From Talinum fruticosum (Eukaryota; Streptophyta; Magnoliopsida; Caryophyllales; Talinaceae): 64,000 nt of DNA. Below, one piece after another: positions 1-12,800 of this stretch (positions are counted from its first letter, which is position 1; each line of letters opens with the position of its first letter). The position numbers were made by a program, and so were the translations under genes. The notes under the pieces are model-generated. The model was not told the DNA's origin, did not search any database, and saw only the letters and a program-made list of their open reading frames with translations. Location of the stretch: the NCBI GenBank assembly GCA_021018815.1, contig JAITYX010000008.1, forward strand, positions 3,346,001-3,410,000, read 5' to 3'.

Positions 1-1142
1 AGGAGATGAAGATGACAGCCTAGCTTGCATCCACTGAAACCAGGTGTGGATATTCACTCTGCATTCCAGATCCAACTGAGCAACGACATACTGCAACTAC
101 ACATCTCCCTTCACATCTGAAAGAGCTTGCGTTTTATAGTCTGCGATCAATAGCCTCACTTTACGAGGGACCGAAATTCATGAGCACATCATATTTCTCA
201 AGACTTGGATACCTACCTTGTACAAGAAAACACGGAAATGCATTTTGAGTCTAAACTTAAGCTCATAAGAAGAAACTACAACTATCAAACCCGGGATTTG
301 ATCTTTCTGGAGGCAAAAGTAATGCATTAGAATGACAGCTGATACAGATCATTGATAAAGGTAAACCAAAGTCTCATGGACAATACATGCAGAATTTTTG
401 GTATCATTTGGATGCAATCCACCAAAAACACAAGTGAGGTTCAAATATCACTATAAGCATTTGGAAAAAGGCTTTCCCTCTTCAGTCCCATAGTCCCAAA
501 ACAACCCCCTTCCCCCGGGGCCCCCTAGGAGTAATGGTTCACACTGCCTAACAAAAAGGTGTGCAAAAGGTACAACAAAACAGGATTGCTGTCACTAATG
601 GCTTCCAGGAGATTTACCGCAACCTTCTTTGTCTTGATTGCTTTTCCTGTTTCTTCCATCCTAGTTAATTCAGTGTATCCAAGGATAAATAACACTCCAA
701 AGTTTTGACAATATGTAGATTCCTAAATTTCTCTTCATTTGCTCACATCTTCCCTAGTGAAGTAAAAACTTGATCCTTGAAATAGCATCCGATCTCCAAA
801 GGTGGAGAGATTTGGAATGGCGAACCAGTACATTATTTTCAAAGTAGACATAAAGCATTGAGGATCCACTAAACAGTAATGTTTGCTCTCACAAGAGGTC
901 AGAATCAAGAAGTTCCGGGAATCATGGTATAACAGATGACAGCAGATGCATGTTTTCTTTTGTTTCCACATCATTGATACTGTTTACAATCTTGGAAAAT
1001 CCAGAAAAAAATCTCCATAATTCTCATAGATCAGTAACAGTGTAACACACTAGTAAGTCATGTCACTGTCACGACTCATGTTCTCTAAAACCACAAAAGC
1101 AAACATAGAGGAAAAAGAAACGGCAAACTGGCTTACTTTAGA
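1..1142. other. 3' flank of MED11, no supported gene
   Basis: This stretch lies downstream of the MED11 stop codon, which is read on the minus strand. It probably contains the MED11 3' UTR. The only open frames are short and low in complexity: a minus frame near 531-671 encodes about 43 residues, and another at 735-974 resembles no family I know. No splice-bounded coding exon was found. The first 120 bases could belong to a neighbouring transcript, but nothing proves it. Confidence 0.4.
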
Positions 1143-2650
1143 TCATTCTGATCCTGCACCTTGATATTGATCTATTATCTCCTTCATCTTGTCAAGTTGA
1201 GCAATTGCACATTCCAGCTTCTGGCAACAGATCTCACTAGATAATCTTGCACTGTAATCGCACTTCTCGAATGGCCGATACTCACATGCACTCTTAATTT
1301 CTTCACGCAATGTCCCTTGGATGTCCTATTTTCATATATTGAAAATAAAGGAACATACTCAGGCTCTCAAGACTTTCCTAATCAGAATGGCATCCAACAT
1401 TCCAACCACCTTGAAGAACAAGTAACATGACAAAGAAGAGGTGGACTCCAATTAAGACCAAACAAAATGACAGTCAGTGTTCATACATTGTTTACCTTGG
1501 CACATTTCAGGAACATCAAAATGATTAGAGTTGTTTGACAGAATAGAGATAAGATAGACAAGGGACTCTTAGCTCTCCATTCCACTCATAATATCATCAA
1601 ACTTCACATTTAGTTTATTAGCGGCACTCATAAGCCTAAACAAGGGCCATACAGATGTCTAAACCTCATAAATGTGCTCATAAGATCCCCTATCAAGAGA
1701 GAATGAGAAGGGGGGATCACAACAAGCAGAAAAACGATTTAAATTAAGCCAGGACTATTTACCATTCTGTTGGTTGACATAAGAGGTGGCAGTACAACTA
1801 GCTGACAGCTCACCTTTTATGACTATCATTGTACTAGGGGTTTGTAAATTCCTAACAGTACCTAGATGATGAATCCTACGTCAACCTACACTGGTAGTTC
1901 CAAAGAACAATTAATGGTCTCACATTGATCTTATACTATCAGGGAACCTTAAGTGATGTGTATAAAGGAAAGAGGAAACTATTCCTCTGTTTCCTCACTA
2001 AGGGCATAATTTGATAATCCTAATTTCCCATACTGCATGAGGGAATCCTACACAACAAGTCCATGGCCAGAAGAAGCCAAAAACCATTGAGCAAATGGAG
2101 AATTTAGAGTACCTAGATCTCAACACCTCTACAGAAGTACGACGTCATTTTCACTATCACACCCACAGTCCCACATCTTCGGAATCCAAGTGCATTTCAA
2201 TGACGAAAAATGTCAAATACAGGTTCACATAATTAAAAAAATCTATTCTCGTTGGCATGCAAACACGTAATATCTACCTTAAACTGATCTCTCTAAGGAA
2301 TGAAAGTGAATTCCTCTAAAATAATTACTTCCTAAATTTTCTACCAAGTGTTTTAGATAACAAAAAGCATCCTCACATCGTGCATTTAAAATTGAAACTT
2401 ACCTTGATTAATTTCATGAACTCGCCACAATGATTGGCGACCAATTCTTTGCGGGGGCCAGCTGGATTAGCAAGTTCATCCATCACTCCACCCGCTAGCT
2501 CCAAAACTCGGACAATCCTCTGTAAGTCAAAAATGCGAATAAAATAGAAATAAATTGAATTTTTTAGACATTGAACTTCTGTTCAAAATCTTACCTTCTC
2601 AACATTTTGAAGGCGTTGGAGTGAAGTATTCTGGCTCTGGGGGAATCCAT
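1143..2650 (-). CDS. MED11: Mediator complex subunit 11 (MED11), three coding exons
   Basis: MED11 is a small head-module subunit of the Mediator coactivator, which bridges transcription factors and RNA polymerase II in the nucleus. Coding exons on the minus strand are 2595-2650, 2403-2519 and 1143-1325, joined by phase-0 GT-AG introns. Exon 1 ends with SLQRLQNVEK, exon 2 begins RIVRVLELAGGVMDELANP, and exon 3 carries TLREEIKSACEYRPFEKCDY; all are hallmark plant MED11 segments. The product is about 118 residues, close to Arabidopsis MED11 (about 115). Oddity: the natural start ATG at 2648-2650 (M-D-S-P...) is out of frame with the conserved helix. A run of five C (2639-2643, minus-strand sense) is one base short; six C would give one continuous frame. 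Reading the conserved frame upstream instead meets a TAG at 2667-2669, which could be a splice acceptor, but the upstream leader exon has no in-frame ATG. The family call is very secure; the N-terminal model depends on that base. Confidence 0.9.
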
Positions 2651-3545
2651 GTTCATCTTGTCTCTCCTAGAAAATGGCCCTATATGAAGAGAAGAGAGAC
2701 GACTGGCCTTAATACAGAGAAATTGTTGTCTAACAATCTAAATTATAGTCCACAAGTAAAACTTGAGAAATTGGAGCAATTCGAATGGTTAGTTACAGGG
2801 AGGGCCGCCCCATGAGACAAATGCAAGTTCTACATTCTTACAACTCAACCTAAAATCAATTTACCATAAGAGTTACACGCACGTTAACCAAAACATTTTT
2901 TTGGGGGCGGGGGATAATTCATATTGAATCAAAAAATTGATTGCCTTTTGCACCCCCTAGCACATGAACATCGAGGCCACCGCCAATGTTTGAAAGACAG
3001 TCTTCGAACATATTTTATCAGTCTCCTCCCAAACCCGTAGTTTGGCTCGAAATTCAGTGTTGGAGTGAATTTAGGGGAATACGGGGATTTGTTGAACCAC
3101 AGAGATGGACTGAAATTGGATTCAGATTGCGAAACGAGATTAAAGATTTCTAATTTTCAAACTTAAATTAACCTAAACTAACATAACCTTAACCAAAATT
3201 ATCAACATAACAGGAGGTAATTTATCAGTTCAATACTCAGAATCAACAAACAAAATTAACCATAACCATCACGATTTTACTCTAACAGAACATCAGAAAT
3301 CAAATTAAGAGAAAAGAATGCAACAGAAGGAGAATGATACCCAGCGAACCAAGGAACAGAATCCAGCCGTGCACTACTCAGATTCGAACAGAGGAACAGG
3401 ACAGACTTCAAATTAGCGAAAGTAATTTCAGAACCGCAACAATCAACCGAATTTAATGCTCCAACACAGAACCAATCTTGAACTAATTTCTTGAATGAAA
3501 TCAAATTACATAACCCAGAATTCAAAACCTAAAACTGGAGTCCTT

Positions 3546-4578
3546 ACGTTCTTGTGTTCGTAGCCAGTTGTGGATAAGGATAAGGGTAGAGGTTGAGTGG
3601 GTTTGGGTTTCCGGGCAGCGTGAAGATGAGGAAGAGTTCATGGGTTTCGGGATTCAGGGCAATAGCAGCAGCGAGATAGAAAGAGGCGTGAGGAGAGAGG
3701 ACTAGGGTTCTGTGAAGGGCCAAGAGGAGCAGCGTGAAGATAAGGATAATTTTGCATTCAACATTTAGCTTCAAAGAATTACATAGAAATAGCGTTGCAC
3801 AAGAGACCCTAGCCACAGAAACCCTCTTCATGAGTATCCTGCTCACTAATCCCCACCCCAACCGCGCCAATTACAATCATACTTATTCCTTAATAACTTC
3901 GTGTTAAGGCCGATAATCAGACGCGCACCAATGTGCTCAGCAAAATACCCTTTCTTCTTTACAAAAGCAAATCAATTTCTCATGCACAATTCACACCACA
4001 GAGCTTCTAGCTGAAACTGAATACAAATGTCCATACGCAAATACGTCTATCTCCCGCTAATTAACAAAAATATCCCATTCCCAAATAGACTTAGATACAA
4101 AACCCTAACTATGGCCAAATTAGCCACCTAGCTCAGTCTTCGACCTCAATGTTCATCTCAACCTTTCAATCTACAGTCTAACTCCCAACATCATCTACCG
4201 TTCATCTCTTGAACGATTGTAAACAAATTTCCACATAAAAATGGTACCCTCACACTGCGCATAAATGACATTTCTAAATCAGTTAACCCTAACGAAATCA
4301 ATTATTTGAAAGGATCTCCCCAGTAACTAAATTGTAAAGTGATCGATTACCCATTCAAATCGGTTATGAGATCTTAAAGAATAGTTGGAATAAAATAATT
4401 CACTTACCTCACCACCACTGATTGTCGGGAACCTGTGACCTAGTTGCTTTATCCCCCCTATCTCCTCCTCCTCCTCCGGTATGCTGGCGTGACTAAGAGG
4501 CGGCGATGTGGCGGTGGCTGTTGTGCTCTGTCTCTCTCTCTCTCTCACTCACTCTCTCTGTCTCTCTCTCTCTCTCTG
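3546..4578 (-). promoter_or_regulatory. MED11 upstream leader exons and promoter region
   Basis: Two putative non-coding first exons lie upstream of MED11 on the minus strand. One ends at a GTAAGT donor near 4412, preceded by a GAG-rich leader that starts in the CT/GA tract at about 4530-4578. The other ends at a GTAAGG donor at 3546-3547. A strong acceptor with a pyrimidine tract (TTTTCTAG, ending at 2667) precedes the coding exon and could receive either. Near the second leader is a telo-box-like AACCCTAG (minus sense, about 3702-3709), common in promoters and leaders of housekeeping genes. Open frames here (for example 3544-3831) contain a hydrophobic stretch but look like leader sequence. 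Transcript data would settle which start is used. Confidence 0.4.
4529..4578. repeat. CT/GA microsatellite in the MED11 leader
   Basis: This is an almost pure CT dinucleotide tract, broken by a few CACT and TGT interruptions. On the minus (sense) strand it reads as GA repeats at the start of the MED11 leader. GA tracts near transcription starts are common in plants and can bind BASIC PENTACYSTEINE proteins; that role is inferred here. Confidence 0.8.
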
Positions 4579-7500
4579 TGCACGTATTTAACCCCAAATC
4601 TCTTCTAAATAAGTTTTTTTTCAGATTTTAAACGAAATAAGACAGAAATTTCTTTTTTTTTTTAAGTAAAATAAATTTCTTGTTTGTATTATTTCACCAG
4701 TTTTTATTTTTAATTTCTTAAGAGAAAAGACCTTTTTCAGGTGTGCACTGTGCACTGCCACTAACTAGTAAAGAAAAAAAAATCATTAAACGTTGCATAT
4801 TTTCAAATAATATTCGAATGGTAAAATATTTATTTTGCATATGGATTAACAAGAACTGATAAGTGGTAAGGTAACTATAATCTTGCATTTTTTATTTAAA
4901 ATATGTTTGTTAATAATTTTTTAATTTTTACACTAGCTTAATAAATTTTTAAAAAGGGAATTGCTACCATAATTGATTCAAAGTTCTAAAACTAAAAGAA
5001 AATTTTAAAAATTGAAAACTCTACCTTAGAGTTAAAAATGAACTGAAGAGTTGAGAGTGAAGGTTGAATGGGCTGGGCAACAATATTACGGACAAGGGTC
5101 GATGAGTTGACTGCGATGGGTAGGGGTTGATGAGTAACTCGGGATCGTGAGTATGGACTAAGAGTCGAGACAATTCAAATGCACAAGAGAGAGAGCTGAG
5201 ACTTTGAGAGGCTGAAAGCGTGCGAGAGAGACTAAGTTTAAGTGTGTTTACTTAGGCCAATTGTTGATTTGAGTTATACACATTTTTTAGAAGTGTCCCT
5301 AAATATAAATTAAAATCTTCAACTTACTATATAGGTAAAATAAAATTATTGGGCCTATGAGTGTTAAAATTTTATTTTTTTGAACCTATGAGCATCTCAA
5401 GACACCCATAATCTTTTAAAAATAAAATCCTTAATTTAAAAACTCATTTAATATAATTTTATAAATAATTATTATAAGACCACTCGTATAAAACACATGG
5501 TATCAAATTTGACTCAATTATTTTCTTTTACACCTTAGAATCAATATTATTTTAGATATTTCATCAAAGACCAACCTATAATAAAATCATTAAGTATATT
5601 TACTTTAAAATTTTAATTTATTAAATATAAATGTCAATATGTGTTATATTTAAATCTAAATTTAAATTTAAATATCGGACAACAGATTTGACGAGTTAAA
5701 TTATCCGAAAATCGGAATCCATCCATTGTTGTCCTTAAAAAGTTTAATAGTCTAAAACCATTTTCAAGCACATTCAACCTCAGAAGGGAATCATCAATCA
5801 AAATTAAGGGTTTCAAATCGAGATGGTAAAGGGGAGAGAATGCAAGAGGAAGCAACTGCAAAGGCTTCTACTGCAGCTCCCTCTTTACCCCCTCAAGCAA
5901 TGAGTGATCATCTACCTTTGCCCATTCATCATCAAGTCAGAGAAGGTTTGCTTCGAATTCATATGCATTATTCAGCATTATATTTCTTCAAATTCATTAA
6001 TTGGGTCGTTTTAAAATTTTCGTTATCTAACTCCCTTTATGAATTTCATTGGATTGTGTGTTCACTGGATTTTACTGAAAGGAATGGAGCGAAGATGAAA
6101 TTGGAGGAGTACTGGAGATGTGAAAAAGACATTTGGGACTTGGAAATTTGAGGTGATCATTATAGTTTTATGGGCCTGAAAGTGGGATTTCCATGGTGGA
6201 TTAGGTTGTTGAGGAACAGAGTTTAGAGAGAGAAACATGGCTTATATGATGATTTGGAGAACTCTGAATCTGCATTGCAGAATGAGGATTGAATGCTTTT
6301 AGACATGTATAAGTTCATTCAAGTTTGTCATAGGTTGATGCATAAACTTTCAGCCTCTGTTTTGGAGGTAATTTTATGTGGGTTGTGATTCGCTTCTTTG
6401 CAGACAAATTTAGTATAATTTAGCCTTCAAATCACTCAACCCTGAAATATGAATCACAAGTTCACAACTGCGATGGGCTTTTTAATATTTGGTAAAATGT
6501 CACCATCGTGCCATTTCTTTTGACATGTCATTGTGGAGAAGTACTTCAGAAAAATTATGTGGGGAAGAAAGGGTCTATGGGTCCAAACCAAGTTTGGCCT
6601 TGGTGGTGGATTCATATAGAATAGAAGGTCCATTGTTCAATTGTTGTACCATTTCTTCATGTGAGTATTGGATATTTACTTTTGAGGTCCTCAGCTTGGT
6701 TTGTAGCCAATAACTTCACATGAATCCAAATCCAATGTGGCCTGCCAGAATCCTTTATCTGACTTGGATTTTATGTTACAAAAAACATGTGAAATGCTTC
6801 AGAAAGAGAAAGCGAGATAGTAAAGGTAGGTTTGACAAATGGGTTATTTTGGCCAGGTATGATTGGGTTACACGACGTTGGTGGGCATACTTGTGGGCGA
6901 CATTTAGTCTTCTGATCCCATAATGTATATGTTGTGTAACAAAAAGGCATTGTTTTCAAGGAAGGTAAAGTAGGATGGATCAGAGTTAGATCTGATCTGA
7001 TAAGCATATTGTCAAGGTTTAGTTGATTGCAACTTGGGTTAGAATAGGAAGTCTAACTAGGCTTGGATCCAAGTTTGGAGGAATCTGCTACAACTCAACT
7101 TAGGATTGACAAAGTGCTAAGTTTGCTAAAACGAAAGTATATTTGTAGTTGTCTAAGAAGGATACCAGCCTTGAAAGTGAACCAGCAGACTGATGCGGTG
7201 CTGCTGTAGCCTTTTTTTTGTCCCGGGGGTGGGGGCGGGGTCATTTAGTTCTTAACTATGTTGGTGAAAGTCTGCAGTAACAAGAAAGTGTCGAGACAGA
7301 CAATGCTTGAACCTTCAATCTTTCATTCACTATGCCTATGCAGAATATTGAAATTATTTCCTAAGCTCACTTGGTTAACCTTCAACCATCTCATGCGGGG
7401 CGTTTATGAAATGCAGACATTGAGAAAGACAACTGCTGACTGCACAGGTGGTGGCTGTAACCCTGAACCATCGCCATCACACAAAGTATAAGGCAGTCGG

Positions 7501-9245
7501 TCTCAAAGAAACATATGTTTAGCATGATCTACAGCAACAGGATTTTAGCTGATTTGGGAACTATGTCAGAGGAGATACTCTTAAACTAACCGAAAAGCTT
7601 CCACAGGCTAGTTCAGTTGGTTCGGAATCTCACAGCAATAGTGGCATAATCTCCCATGAGATAACCAGAAAACTTTTTAGGAGCTTAATGTCAATATATG
7701 ACAACTATTATTCCATTCTTTGATGTAATTGTAGCATAAGCACGTACACTAGGATGCAACATCCTACAAAGGGAGTCCTTTGCCAGAGAAAAACGACACA
7801 AATTGTATCCCCCAGTCATAATGTGGTGGTTGAAATGAAGTGTTACAATAAATGATCTATTGTCCTTCCTTTTGGGTTGATACAAGATTTAAGTGTGTGC
7901 CCACCCTTGCAAGAGTGGGTTTATTTAGCAAGGTTTGGTAAAATTCAAGCATATTTATCTATGGCCATAGACTTGCAAGTTGAACTAGCCTTTATTCACA
8001 AGCTAGTGGGTCTACTTTGTTCAAACTATGAATTTACCCTAGTTTAAATTACTCAATTAGTTTGACCTCTAGTTTGTCATTGATTCAAAACTAGTTCATT
8101 TTAGTTTTATAAAATTCTTCTCGCTATTTATTGTTTAATAACTTTATATTATTTGTAAATCTTAGTTTTATAGATTAATATCATAAACTCCAATTTGAAT
8201 TACTCCATATTTACTAGGCAATCCTACTAAAGTTTATTATGGTCATATTAAAAATTTCAATCTTTTTTGTTTGAATATCTTCATCGTTGAAAGCCCAAAT
8301 TGTCATGTAATTAATTTGTATGACTTTTTAACAAAATAAAACCTTATGAAACCGTTTTTCAAGGATACATTTAACTTTTAACATCCAACTTTTATCATTT
8401 TCGCCATTACTTACGTAACCCATTAAACCACCATCATTCCCTTGATTTCTTAGCCCTCCTCCCTTAGCATGGACCATGTCCAAAGTTGGGTTAACAATCT
8501 ACTACCTACTATCTATTAGCGTTGACAACAATGACCTACTAGCTAGTTGCATCCCTTTCATCAGTATAATAACAGAATCAAAGTTAAATTTATATATCCT
8601 TGATTTTTTGGGTCCATCTACTACTCCTATAAGTTTGTGACATTGAATAATTGAATGTTATGGTTTCATTGAAGCAAGATGTGGATTTCAAAGTTGGAAC
8701 TTTTTTCCACTTTGGGGGTGAATGGGACATATGGGCTATGGAAAATTATTGCATTGAGATGGGTGGACCATACCTAAGGGAGAAAGAATGGGACGTAGAG
8801 CTGTCTCTTTTAATTAGGGAGGCCCAAGAAGGACTTTAGCTTAGAGATATTAAGGTATCCTCAAATGAAACAGAATTGACATTTCACCTAATTAACTATT
8901 CGTTTGTTATTAAACCTTTATAAAATGAAGAATTTGGAGTGTTTAAGGAATTCATCTCATTCATAATCAGTTGGACTGAAGCTGGTGGGAGGGAAGGGAA
9001 CTACAACTACTCTTCTCCTTTGTGTCAAATTCAATGTTGATGAAAGATCTGAGAAAGCAAAGGGCAAAAGCAAAGGCCTTTGCTTGTTTTTATGAGAGAA
9101 TCAGAGAGAGAGAGAGATGGTAATTGGCCTCAAAAGCTACAAAAAGAACGATGGCACACCCAGACATGGTTCCCCATTCAGATATTGTGAGAGATTCATG
9201 TTGACCCTCATCACTGTATCTGCCTCGACCTCCACATCCCACAAC
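4579..9245. other. Intergenic region with weak transcript-like block at about 5.8-7.0 kb
   Basis: No supported protein gene lies here. The only suggestive segment is at about 5840-5948 on the plus strand: an ATG frame (MQEEATAKAST...) runs for about 36 residues to a possible GTTTGC donor. A second segment at about 6080-6150 has exon-like composition, but joining the two does not keep a long frame and no family is recognisable. A low-complexity T/G tract (T8, then CCCGGGGGTGGGGGCGGGG) lies at about 7211-7240. A 62-residue plus frame at 8651-8839 has no family match and is probably chance. Confidence 0.35.
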
Positions 9246-9246
9246 T

Positions 9247-9298
9247 AATCTCTCTGTCTCTCTCTGTCTCTCTCTCTATCTATCTATCTATCTATCTC
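9247..9298. repeat. CT / CTAT microsatellite in the SPL6 leader
   Basis: CT repeats pass into five or six CTAT units. The tract sits about 50 bases before a likely leader splice donor (about 9347, GTATGC), whose acceptor is the TGTGCAG just before the SPL6 start codon. It is therefore probably transcribed as part of the SPL6 5' UTR. Confidence 0.75.
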
Positions 9299-9873
9299 CT
9301 CCTTCTCTCTCTAGGCTTTCTTTCATCTTCAGCAAGACTACTTATGTGGTATGCAAAAACCCTTCTCCCTCTTCTCTATGTCTCCCTTTGGTTCCTCAGT
9401 TTTCATGCTTTCTCAACCAATTCTGAATTGCGTTTTATCTGTTCACTTACTTAAGCTGATTTCATGAGTTGGGCATTTTATATTTGTGCTTGTTTCTCTT
9501 CATTTTTTATGCTCCTTGACGATTAAAAAATGCAAGGATAATGGCTTCTCAGTTTATATTATGTGGTGGGTTTGAGCTGAATATGAACTTATGATGATTT
9601 ATCTGACTTTTATCTTCGCCATCATTTCTCTCTCTTTGGTCATGATTCTGAGCTCGCCACCTGTTGATAATCTTTCATCTCTGACTTGCTGTCTTTGAAT
9701 TAAGAAAAAATTGCTCAAAATGCAACTTTCATTGGCAATTTTGTGGTTCCAGTGATGCTCAATTAAACCCCTCGATGTTTGGCTATGAATGAGTGCAATT
9801 ATCATGACTTGTCCTTTATGTTGAATTTTGTGGGTATTTAGACAATATTGTATGATTTGTGCAGGTTGATATA

Positions 9874-12800
9874 ATGGATTCTTGGAAGTACTTATCAGAT
9901 GGAAGGGATATGTGGTTATCTGAGGAATTAGGTTTCTCAGCTGATGGCCAAGGAAGATGCAAGAACAAAGAAAGTGTATATGAAATCAAACCCTTTTCCA
10001 ATGTTGAAGGTTTCCCTCTTGTCTCTAACACACAAGCACTTGAGAGATTGGATTTTATGGATTTGGGTTTCTCTGATGGGATCAGAAAGTCATATTCCAT
10101 CTCAAGGGAGCCAAGTGGGGAGGTGTACAGTGGTGAAATTGGTACTGATTCTTATGGAAATGTAATATCCCCATTTTGTGAAGACAGGAAATCAGGTTCG
10201 AAATTTTCAACTGATTTAATGCAATCAAACAGCCAGGACTGCTCCCTGATTGATTTGAAACTGGGTAGGCTGGCAGATGGTGGAACCTCGATGGCTAGAG
10301 AACCTGCACCATCTGCTATGTCGTCTCCTATGGGAAAGAGAGCTCGATCGACAACAATGTATCCACGGTCTACATGCTGTCAAGTCTTTGGTTGCAACAA
10401 GGATCTTAGCTCTTTCAAGGGTTATTATAAACGGCACAAGGTTTGCGATGTGCATACGAAGACCACCAAAGTGATCGTTGACGGGATTGAGCAAAGGTTT
10501 TGTCAGCAATGTAGCAGGTCTGTTCTATGCATCTTTGCTTTCAGTTCATGCTGTAAACCTTAAATTTATCAGTTTGTAATCATAACTGTGTTTAGACGAT
10601 TGAATACTTCTGTATTTGTGTTTGATTTCTCGTCCACTGATGAAGCCACCCTTTCAACTAGATAAATCACTGCTTAGGAAATAGAGTTTGAGCTGATTTA
10701 GGTGCTGATTCTTGAGGTTGGTTTCCTCCAAAAAGAGTTACGTTTCCATGATTCTACTATTAGCAGCAATGGGGAGCTGGCAACAAATTTTTGACAGGGT
10801 TAGACGATCTTAAATGTCTAGGTGTCAAATTTGCCCATTTTCTGAAAAATTTGCATGTTTTTGGTCCAAGTGGTTTCCAAATTGTTCATATTTTTGTTGC
10901 AGTGACAACTTTCCATTATAATCTCTCTAGTTAAGATCAAGAATGTGGATGTGAGTATTATAGATCAGCAGATCTAGGTAGACAAGATTAATGTAGATTT
11001 ATCTCTAACATTTTTACTTTGAAGCATATCATCTTTGAGTTTTGTGCTCAAGAATTTGGATATATGTCTCCCTTGCAATGCTTTCCTGGCTGTTTTCTAA
11101 TAGTGTCATGTGGGAGAAGCTTTGTGGACAATGAGAATGAATTTCAGCAGTACATTTCCATTACCATAGAACCAAGTAGTGTTGTCACGATTGGCTGAAT
11201 TGAATGTAGTAGAAAGTTTTCTATGTCATGGAACAACAAAGTAATTCAAAGGCTGAAGGATCTTTCTTTGTCAATATTGAGGTTTTCCTCGTCCGTACAT
11301 CAGGGATGTATTTGGATACAATCCCTTTATACTAAAGATATGACACACAGAAGGATTGTTAAAGTTTAATCCTTTACCTGAAAATATTGCAGAGAGAACT
11401 TGTGAGATTATACCAGTAAGGGTCATTTAGGTTGTAAGTTAAATATGAAACGCTATTTGGTGGGTTTTCAGGATGACTTTTCTTGTTCTTAACTTAATGG
11501 TCTTTCCCTTCATCTCAACTTTTGAGATGAAGAGCATTGTCATCTCCCCTTGTCCTCTCTTTTCCCATTTTTTGAGCTTGGGTGTGGGGATGAGCGAGGG
11601 GGAGAAGATTTTTCACCCTGAAAAACTGCCATTTTCTCGCTTACCAGTGCATTTGATTGTTCAGGTTCCACCTGTTGGCTGAATTTGATGATGGTAAGCG
11701 TAGTTGTCGTAGGCGTCTTGCTGCCCATAATAAGCGTCGAAGGAAGCCCCAATTGAATTCTGAACCAGGTCAGTCAAAGTTTATTTAGAGGAATGTCAGG
11801 TATATAAAATTGTACATGGGCGACATCTTCTTTGTGTACTTCTAATATAATTTTTATTAATATTTAAAAAACAATTCAAGTAATCAGAGGACATATTTCT
11901 CTGTAGATGTGAGAACCCAGCAGTCTTCTGCTGCTTTTGCTCTATATTAATTGTCTCCAATGAATTATGCTGGAATCAGTAATGAACTCATTATATGACA
12001 AATGAAAAATTGACCATGAAGAAATGAACTCTATTAGAGAACACTAATGTGAGACTATCAGTCCCCACATTTTAAGTTTGGAGTAACTGGTGGAACCTGT
12101 CCGAATGATTTTATTCACCTTTAGCTTCAAAATTCGATTGCTTTGGAAATTGTTCATGGGTCATTGTTTAGCCTTTGTAGCAGTGAACTCATTATCGTTG
12201 ATTATTCTTGAATCTGCAAGTACATTGAACTCATTTGAATTATAGATGACTTATGCTTTTACTGGTAACTTGCTTTTTGAATCATTGTTGTCTGTTGACT
12301 TCAAAATATTTGGTGCCATTTTTCCCAATTAATTTGGCATTTCATAAGTGAGGGAATATCATAATACCTGAAAATATTTGTGCAAGTCCTCATAACATCA
12401 GTTGGGGCCACTTTGTTAATATATCAGATAAAAACGACCAGAAACCAGCCAATGCTATATGTTTGTTAGTTGGAGTTCCTTCTTGTGGACTTACGCTCGA
12501 ATGCAGTGGCACTTATGAAATCATGTTGGATTTATTTTTGAAATTAATACATTATTTAGTAGAGTACAAGTTCCAAAAACATTTGTGGAATCAACATGTT
12601 GCCAAACTCAATTTCGGAATGCTCATAAGTTGCTCTTAGATTATTTTAGATTGTGCATGAAACATAACTTTTGAGCAACACTAACAAATATTTGTTCCTG
12701 GATGAACCTGCATAAATCATGATCTCTTCTAATACTGCTGTAGCAGGACTCGTACTATATAGCCTTGTTTTATATGAAAAGGATGTTCGTAATATTATAT

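Noticed and set aside
3544..3870. Minus-strand ORF with a hydrophobic segment as a secreted peptide gene
   Set aside because: Its nominal start is not ATG, its stop overlaps a splice donor, and the sequence looks like a non-coding leader exon.
9816..10509. Antisense ORFs inside SPL6 exon 1 (9816-10100 and 10225-10509)
   Set aside because: Shadows of the SPL6 coding frame; no family resemblance and no independent splice or promoter signal.
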